From Glycomyces sp. NRRL B-16210 (lineage in GTDB: Bacteria > Actinomycetota > Actinomycetes > Mycobacteriales > Micromonosporaceae), in contig NZ_JOGR01000010.1 of assembly GCF_000719515.1 (NCBI RefSeq), positions 1 through 64,000 of the forward strand: a DNA stretch of 64,000 nucleotides, read 5' to 3'. The translations under genes and the position numbers were made by a program. The notes below the pieces were generated by a model. That model searched no databases and had not been told where the DNA came from. It saw nothing but the letters and a program-made list of their open reading frames with translations. Shown here in pieces: positions 59,413 to 64,000 of the stretch (within the stretch, counting starts at the first letter, position 1; each line of letters opens with the position of its first letter).

Positions 59413-60000
59413 TCAGCCGCGGAGGGTCGCGACCACGATCACGATGGCCAGCAAGGCGTCCAGGACGAAGCAGAACTCGGCGAGCGAGCGGGAGACGACC
59501 CGCTCGACCCGGTGGTGGTACACGTCCCAGCCGGCGTGGGCGAGCAGGGCCGCCGCTACCGTGTAGGCGGCGAGGTCGCCGCCCGCGAAGTACGACGCCA
59601 CCGCGGCGACGCCGCCGATCGCGGCCATCGCCAGCGCCTGGAGCGGCAGGCCCGCGGCCGGGCGGACGGCCCCGCGCACGAGGCCGTAGACGGCGAGCAG
59701 GGCGGCGAGGCCGAGCAGGGACCAGTCGGCCGAGAACTCGAAGGGCGCGAACCTGGCGGCGCCGATGATCACGAACGTCAGGAGGAACAGCGGCCATGCC
59801 GCGCCGCGGCGGCCGAGTGCGGCGGCGCCGAGGTAGATGAACCCGGCGGCGGTGAGGATGGGCGAGAGGTCGCTTCCGGACGCCAGTCCGTAGGCGAGGA
59901 ACGCGGCGGCGGCGATGCCGGCGACGGTGGGCCAGCGCCGCAGCGCGGCGCGCGCCGGGTTCTCGGTCCGGTGGGCGTGTTCGGGGGCGGTGGTCGTCAT
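59413..60000 (-). CDS. Integral membrane protein of unknown function
   Basis: 195-residue protein with about six hydrophobic helices (TVAGIAAAAFLAYGLASG, ILTAAGFIYLGAAAL, PLFLLTFVIIGAARF, LLGLAALLAVYGLV, ALAMAAIGGVAAVASYF, SLAEFCFVLDALLAIVIVVA). A YHHRVERVVSRS segment precedes the last helix. ATG 60000 is chosen because upstream codons are polar filler. It is divergent from the GlxA-type regulator and could be its target. No function can be assigned. Confidence 0.7.
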   Translation of the reverse strand: MTTTAPEHAHRTENPARAALRRWPTVAGIAAAAFLAYGLASGSDLSPILTAAGFIYLGAAALGRRGAAWPLFLLTFVIIGAARFAPFEFSADWSLLGLAALLAVYGLVRGAVRPAAGLPLQALAMAAIGGVAAVASYFAGGDLAAYTVAAALLAHAGWDVYHHRVERVVSRSLAEFCFVLDALLAIVIVVATLRG

Positions 60001-60088
60001 GGCGGTGCTCCTCGTATACCTAGAGGGGGTATCTGACCTCTTCACCTTCCCCTCCCCCGTCGCGGCGGTCAAGCTGCGCGGGCGGTGA

Positions 60089-60122
60089 GGTCCGAAATCT
60101 TGGCTTCATCGTCTTTCGGACC
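60089..60122 (+). promoter_or_regulatory. Inverted repeat upstream of the GlxA-type gene
   Basis: GGTCCGAAA (60089-60097) and TTTCGGACC (60114-60122) are perfect 9-bp arms separated by 16 bases. The pair lies 14 bases before the start codon and may be an operator for autoregulation or a hairpin in the leader. Confidence 0.55.
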
Positions 60123-60135
60123 TACGATGGAGGGC

Positions 60136-61101
60136 ATGGACACGCCTCGGGTGCTCGTCGTGGGCTACGACGACGCCGAACTGCTCGACATCGCCTGCGT
60201 CACGACCACGCTCGACGCGGTGCGCCACATCGACCCGAGGCTGGGGTACGACCTGACGCTCGCGACGCCCGGCGGGCGAACGATCACGTGCTCGACGGGG
60301 CTGGTGCTCAACGCGCAGGCGACGCTGGAGCGGGTGCGCGGTCCGATCGGGACGCTGGTGGTCTCGGGCGGGCTGGGGCATCTGAGCGCGGCGAAGGACG
60401 AGCGGCTGGTGGGGCATGTGCGGCGGCTGGCGCGCGAGAGCGAGCGGGTCGCGTCGCTGTGCACGGGCGCGAGCGTGCTCGCGGCGGCGGGCCTGCTCGA
60501 CGGGCGGCGCGCGACCACGCACTGGCGTTTCGCGCAGGAGCTGGCCGAGGCGTATCCGCGGGTGGAGGTGGATTCGCGGCCGATCTGGGTGCAGGACGGG
60601 AACGTGTACACGGCGGCGGGGGTCACGAGCGCTCTGGATCTGGCGCTGTCGTTCATCGAGGCCGATTTCGGGGCGGACATGGCCCGGTGGGTGTCGCGGG
60701 CGATGGTGACCTATCTGCACCGGCCGGGGAATCAGGCGCAGATGAGCATGTTCACCGCCGCTCCGGCGGCCGACAACGGGCTGGTGCGGAAGGTCGCCGA
60801 CCATGTGGCGGAGCGGTTGGACGCGGACTTGTCGACGGCGGCGCTGGCGGCGTTCGCGCGGGTCAGTCCGCGGCATCTGACGCGGTTGTTCCAGGCGGAT
60901 CTGAAGCAGACGCCGGGCCGGTTCGTGCGGCGGGCGCGGGTGACGGCGGCGGCGCAGTTGCTGACGACCACGGATCTGCCGGTGGCGCGGGTGGCGCCGA
61001 AGTGCGGTTTCGCTTCGGCGGAGGCGCTGCGGCAGGCGTTCACGCGCGAGTACGGGATGGCCCCGTCGCGGTACCGGGCGGTGGCGTCCACGGCGGCTTG
61101 A
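60136..61101 (+). CDS. GlxA-type regulator (DJ-1/PfpI plus AraC domains)
   Basis: Transcriptional regulator (321 aa). Residues 1-190 are a DJ-1/PfpI-type sensor with the nucleophile-elbow-like SLCTGASVLAAAGLL, residues 215-321 an AraC/XylS DNA-binding domain with two HTHs (LSTAALAAFARVSPRHLTRLF and VARVAPKCGFASAEALRQAF). ATG 60136 is preferred as GGAGGG precedes it. GlxA-family proteins control carbon, cellulase or stress genes in actinomycetes; the target here is unknown. Confidence 0.9.
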   Translation: MDTPRVLVVGYDDAELLDIACVTTTLDAVRHIDPRLGYDLTLATPGGRTITCSTGLVLNAQATLERVRGPIGTLVVSGGLGHLSAAKDERLVGHVRRLARESERVASLCTGASVLAAAGLLDGRRATTHWRFAQELAEAYPRVEVDSRPIWVQDGNVYTAAGVTSALDLALSFIEADFGADMARWVSRAMVTYLHRPGNQAQMSMFTAAPAADNGLVRKVADHVAERLDADLSTAALAAFARVSPRHLTRLFQADLKQTPGRFVRRARVTAAAQLLTTTDLPVARVAPKCGFASAEALRQAFTREYGMAPSRYRAVASTAA

Positions 61102-61102
61102 G

Positions 61103-61150
61103 TCGTGTAGTTCGAACTACACGATATTCGTGTAGTCTCGACTACACGAA
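61103..61150 (+). promoter_or_regulatory. Tandem perfect palindromes upstream of the AAA/DUF234 gene
   Basis: 61103-61124 is a perfect 22-bp palindrome (half-site TCGTGTAGTTC) and 61127-61150 has 11-bp perfect arms (half-site TTCGTGTAGTC). Their centres are 25 bases apart. They begin 2 bases after the GlxA stop and end 30 bases before the next start codon, in otherwise GC-rich sequence. They are almost certainly protein-binding sites. Confidence 0.8.
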
Positions 61151-61180
61151 GGTGTCGCATCGGGTGGCGCCGGTCAGGGG

Positions 61181-62653
61181 GTGCCCGTGCGCAAGCCTGC
61201 TTCGATCGTCGGCCGGGATCTCGAATGGCGGGTCCTCGAACGGTTCTTGAAGGCCGGTGACGACGACTCGCTCAAGATCGGGATCGTCTCCGGCCGCCGC
61301 CGCGCGGGCAAGACGCATCTGCTGGCCGCGGCCGCGGAGACGGTCGGCGGGCTCTACCACGTCTGCGTCCAGGAGGAGGGCGACCTCTCGGCGAGGGCGC
61401 GTTTCGCGGCGGCGATCGGCGCGCACGGCGGCGTCACCGGCGTGGCGACCGCCGATTGGGAGTCGCTGCTGACCAGCGCACTCGAGGTGGCGGCACGGAC
61501 GGCCCCGGCGGATCGGGCGCCGCTGCTGGTCATCGACGAGTTCCCGTACGCGATGGCCAAGGCGCCGCAGTTGCCGGGGCTCCTCCAGCTCCTCTACGAC
61601 CGGGCGCGGCGCGGGGAGGGTCCGGGCGGGCGCGTCATCCTCTGCGGGTCGTCGTTGAGCGTCATGCGCGAGCTGCTGGCGGGGACCAAGCCGCTGCGCG
61701 GGCGGGCCGTGGTCGATCTGAAGATCGGGCCGCTGGACTACCGGCAGAGCGCCGAGCTGTGGGGCATCGGCGACGCGGAGACGAATCTGAAGGTCCACGC
61801 GTGCGTCGGCGGCTATCCGGGGTACCGGCCCCTCATCGACGCGGCGCCGCAGAGCCCGGACGAGTTCGAGCGGTGGGTGCCCGACACGCTTCTGAGCAAG
61901 GGCCTCGGGGTGTTCACGACGGCCGAGGTGGACTACCTGCTGCGCGAGGACCCGCGCATCAGCGACCGCTCGGCCTATTACGACGTGCTGGGCGCGATCG
62001 CGCGGGGCTCGACGACGCTGGCGAAGATCGGGACCGAGACCGGGCGCAGCAAGGACGCGGTGCGGCCGCTGCTGGCCACGCTCGAGTCGAGCGGGTACGT
62101 CGCGCGCCGCACCGATCTGGTGCGGGGGCGCAGTTCGATCGGCGTGTGCGATCCGATCATCCGCTTCGACCGGCTGATCACCGCGCCGCGGCTCGGGCAG
62201 CTCGGGCTGGGTCGGGCCGAGCAGGTCTGGAAGGCCATGCGGGACACGTTCCGCTCGCAGATCCTCGGGCCGCATTTCGAGGAGCTGGCCCGGGAGTGGG
62301 TGCACCGGTTCGCGCCCGAGGAGCTCGACCGCCCGGACGGTTTCGGCGAGGTGGGCACCGCGAACGTCCACGACCAGGCGGGGCGGGCCAAGTACGAGGT
62401 CGACGTCCTGGGGTTGCAGGGCAAGTCGGTCGCGTTCATCGGGGAGGCGAAGGCGAACGGGCAGCGCCAGGGCGTGGGCGCCCTTTCGCGGCTCCAGGTG
62501 ATCAGGACGGCGCTCGGCGACCTCGGCTACCGGACCGGTGAGACGGTCCTGGGGGTGTTCTCGCTCAACGGGTTCACGCCGGAGCTGCGGGCGGCCGCGC
62601 GCGAGGGCGAGGCGGTCCTGCTGGACCTGGACCGCTTGTACGGCAAGGGTTGA
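61181..62653 (+). CDS. AAA ATPase with DUF234 nuclease-like C-terminus
   Basis: STAND/MNS-type ATPase (490 aa): Walker A GRRRAGKT at 38-45, Walker B LLVIDEF with D119/E120, middle winged helix (TLAKIGTETGRSKDAVRPLLATL), C-terminal DUF234 with a PD-(D/E)xK-like pattern (D408, then E422-A-K424). Such proteins are found in archaea and bacteria, often in mobile or defence settings, but activity is unproven. GTG 61181 with GGGG just upstream; a second GTG follows at 61187. Two strong palindromes upstream suggest tight control, perhaps by its own winged helix. Confidence 0.85.
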   Translation: MPVRKPASIVGRDLEWRVLERFLKAGDDDSLKIGIVSGRRRAGKTHLLAAAAETVGGLYHVCVQEEGDLSARARFAAAIGAHGGVTGVATADWESLLTSALEVAARTAPADRAPLLVIDEFPYAMAKAPQLPGLLQLLYDRARRGEGPGGRVILCGSSLSVMRELLAGTKPLRGRAVVDLKIGPLDYRQSAELWGIGDAETNLKVHACVGGYPGYRPLIDAAPQSPDEFERWVPDTLLSKGLGVFTTAEVDYLLREDPRISDRSAYYDVLGAIARGSTTLAKIGTETGRSKDAVRPLLATLESSGYVARRTDLVRGRSSIGVCDPIIRFDRLITAPRLGQLGLGRAEQVWKAMRDTFRSQILGPHFEELAREWVHRFAPEELDRPDGFGEVGTANVHDQAGRAKYEVDVLGLQGKSVAFIGEAKANGQRQGVGALSRLQVIRTALGDLGYRTGETVLGVFSLNGFTPELRAAAREGEAVLLDLDRLYGKG

Positions 62654-62722
62654 GGACCCGCGGGGCTTCTGGGGCGTTGTCGAGGGCGATCACGGGGCTT
62701 GCGAAAGCTCGGGAATCGAGGG

Positions 62723-63862
62723 TCAGCCCAGGGATTTCCGGAGGGCGAGGACGAGGCGTTCGGCCCGGGTGTCCTCGGCGATCATGCTGCCGTTGACGTA
62801 GCCGAAGCCGAGCCGCGCCTCCGCGTCGGCGAACGCGAGCTGGCCGGAGGCGCCGTCATGGCCGAAGGAGGCGTCCGACAGCAGGATCCGGCCGCCGGGG
62901 TGGTTGATCTTGAACCCGGTCGAGAAGCGCGAACCGGGGGTGCCGTCCCAGTACCGGCCCTCGGAGCGCACCGTGAGAGCGTCGCGGACCGAGTCCTCGC
63001 CGATGAGGCGCACGCCGTCCACAGTGGTGACGGTGGCGGCGAGGATGCGGGCCAGCGCGGAGGCGGTGGCCACCGCGCCGCCGCCGGGGACCTCGATGGC
63101 GAGGGCCTCGGGGTCGTTGACGCCGCCGGGTTCGCCGAAGAGGCCGCCGGGGAAGAGCTTCCCGAACCGGATGGCGCGCTCGGCGAAGCGGTCGTCGGGC
63201 GAGGCGGGGTCGGGCCCGATCGGGCCGGGCGGCGGTTCGACGCGGGCGAGTCGGTCGCGGTGCTCGGGCGGGAGCCCGATCCAGGCGTCGGCTTCGAGGG
63301 GGCCGGCGATCTCGGCGGCGATGAACCGGCCGGGGGTCAGTCCGGTGGCGCGGCGGAGCGGTTCGCCGGCGAGCCAGCCGAAGGTGAGCGGGTGGTAGAG
63401 GAAGGCGGTGTCCGGTTCCCACAGGGGCCGCTGGTCCTCGATCGCGCGGATGAACGGGTGCCAGGCGGCGGCGTCGGCGGGGGTGAGGACGGTGTCGAGG
63501 AGGGGGAGCCCGGCCCGGTGGGCGAGGATCTGGCGGAGGGTGATCGTGTCCTTGCCGTGCCTGGCGAATTCGGGCCAGTCGCCTGCGACGGGGGCGTCGA
63601 AGTCGAGCAGGCCGCGTTCGGCGGCCATGTAGAGGCTGATCGACACGAGCGCTTTGGAGACCGAGAAGACGGTCGGGGCGGAGTCGGATCGCCAGGGGCG
63701 GCCGTGTCCGGCGGTGCCGCCCCAGAGGTCGACGACGAGGCGGCCGTCCCGGTGGACCGCGCAGGCGGCGCCGGTCTCGCCGGCTTCGGTGAAGTTGCGG
63801 GCGAAGGCGTCGGCGAGCGGGCCGTAGCCCTCGTCGGCGTGGCCGTGGATCGCTGGCGGCAT
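62723..63862 (-). CDS. Serine beta-lactamase-like hydrolase (class C fold)
   Basis: Esterase/beta-lactamase family protein (379 aa). The nucleophile motif SxxK is S67-V-S-K70 in TVFSVSKALVS; FLYHPLTFGWLAG supplies the Tyr motif, and the C-terminal FGHDGASG the HxG-type motif. No signal peptide is seen, so it is likely a cytoplasmic esterase (EstB-like) and not a resistance enzyme. The ATG at 63862 is used. Upstream to 64000 the frame stays open without a start, so a longer protein extending past the window edge cannot be excluded. Confidence 0.85.
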   Translation of the reverse strand: MPPAIHGHADEGYGPLADAFARNFTEAGETGAACAVHRDGRLVVDLWGGTAGHGRPWRSDSAPTVFSVSKALVSISLYMAAERGLLDFDAPVAGDWPEFARHGKDTITLRQILAHRAGLPLLDTVLTPADAAAWHPFIRAIEDQRPLWEPDTAFLYHPLTFGWLAGEPLRRATGLTPGRFIAAEIAGPLEADAWIGLPPEHRDRLARVEPPPGPIGPDPASPDDRFAERAIRFGKLFPGGLFGEPGGVNDPEALAIEVPGGGAVATASALARILAATVTTVDGVRLIGEDSVRDALTVRSEGRYWDGTPGSRFSTGFKINHPGGRILLSDASFGHDGASGQLAFADAEARLGFGYVNGSMIAEDTRAERLVLALRKSLG

Positions 63863-64000
63863 CGGCGCTCTCCGGTCGGTGGTGCGGGCGGCAATGGTAT
63901 CCCGGTCAGGGCGCGGATCTGACCTTCCGCGCGAGAGGCCGTCGAGGGGTGTGGCGGCGAGGGCGAGGCCGCCGAAGGGCCAGGGGGTCGGCGGCAGGCG
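63863..64000. other. Right edge, no gene resolved
   Basis: 138 bases upstream of the serine hydrolase. No start, ribosome site or terminator can be assigned; part of a further gene may begin beyond the edge. Confidence 0.4.

Noticed and set aside
62723..63862. Secreted beta-lactamase
   Set aside because: SxxK motif is present but there is no signal peptide, and the overall pattern fits EstB-like esterases.

Overview
The window is very GC-rich, has G/C-ending codons almost throughout, and shows strongly Gram-positive actinobacterial gene content: an EgtA-type glutamate-cysteine ligase, a DUF574/SAV2177-type methyltransferase, twin-arginine lipoprotein binding proteins, CBM2 and ricin-type secreted glycosidases, and a CE1758/CE1759-type LLM pair. 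It is chromosomal DNA of a soil- or plant-associated actinomycete; the genus cannot be fixed from the sequence alone. No rRNA, tRNA, CRISPR array, phage or insertion sequence was found.

Layout. (1) 0.5-7.0 kb: a sugar-uptake operon on the minus strand (binding lipoprotein, two permeases, GH1 beta-glucosidase, intrinsic terminator), divergent from a ROK repressor. (2) 7.1-24.2 kb: a sulfur-scavenging island. An EgtA-like ligase and an Rrf2 regulator lie left of a small receiver-less winged-helix protein. To the right are two flavin reductases, three SsuABC/TauABC-like transporters, an NtaA/DmoA-type FMN monooxygenase, a large arylsulfatase and a rhodanese. (3) 24.3-40 kb: mixed housekeeping and stress genes: HAD hydrolase, MarR and XRE-cupin regulators, a thioredoxin-reductase-like enzyme, an LLM/FMN-reductase/MarR operon, LysE exporter, APH kinase, CGNR regulator, Asp-nucleophile hydrolase, lipoprotein, ABC exporter, methyltransferase, GNAT, NadR-like protein and PnuC. 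(4) 39.9-50.4 kb: one long minus-strand operon with a dipeptide-type ABC transporter, three LLM monooxygenases and a DUF1684 protein, nearly every junction a 4-nt stop/start overlap. (5) 50.6-59 kb: plant polysaccharide degradation: GH51 arabinofuranosidase, LacI regulator, CBM2-GH5-X2-CBM46 endoglucanase, ricin-lectin pectinesterase. (6) 59.4-64 kb: membrane protein, GlxA-type regulator, AAA/DUF234 ATPase, serine beta-lactamase-like hydrolase.

The most interesting thread is sulfur control. A CCTA-N9-TAGG palindrome, usually extended to ATTCCTA-N9-TAGGAT, occurs upstream of egtA, between rrf2 and the winged-helix gene, upstream of the flavin-reductase operon, and at the start of the third transporter. 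A variant (CCTA-N9-TGGG) lies upstream of the LLM/dipeptide-transporter operon 27 kb away. Two short unannotated ORFs (9071-9184 and 9916-10026) sit just downstream of two of these palindromes and share the motif RRxIDxxRxxSALC with identical spacing, each followed by a hairpin after the Cys codon. They look like cysteine-sensing leader peptides. Together these suggest one regulon combining an Rrf2 repressor with Cys-codon attenuation, and they recruit the LLM/dipeptide-transporter operon as a probable organosulfur uptake and desulfurisation system.
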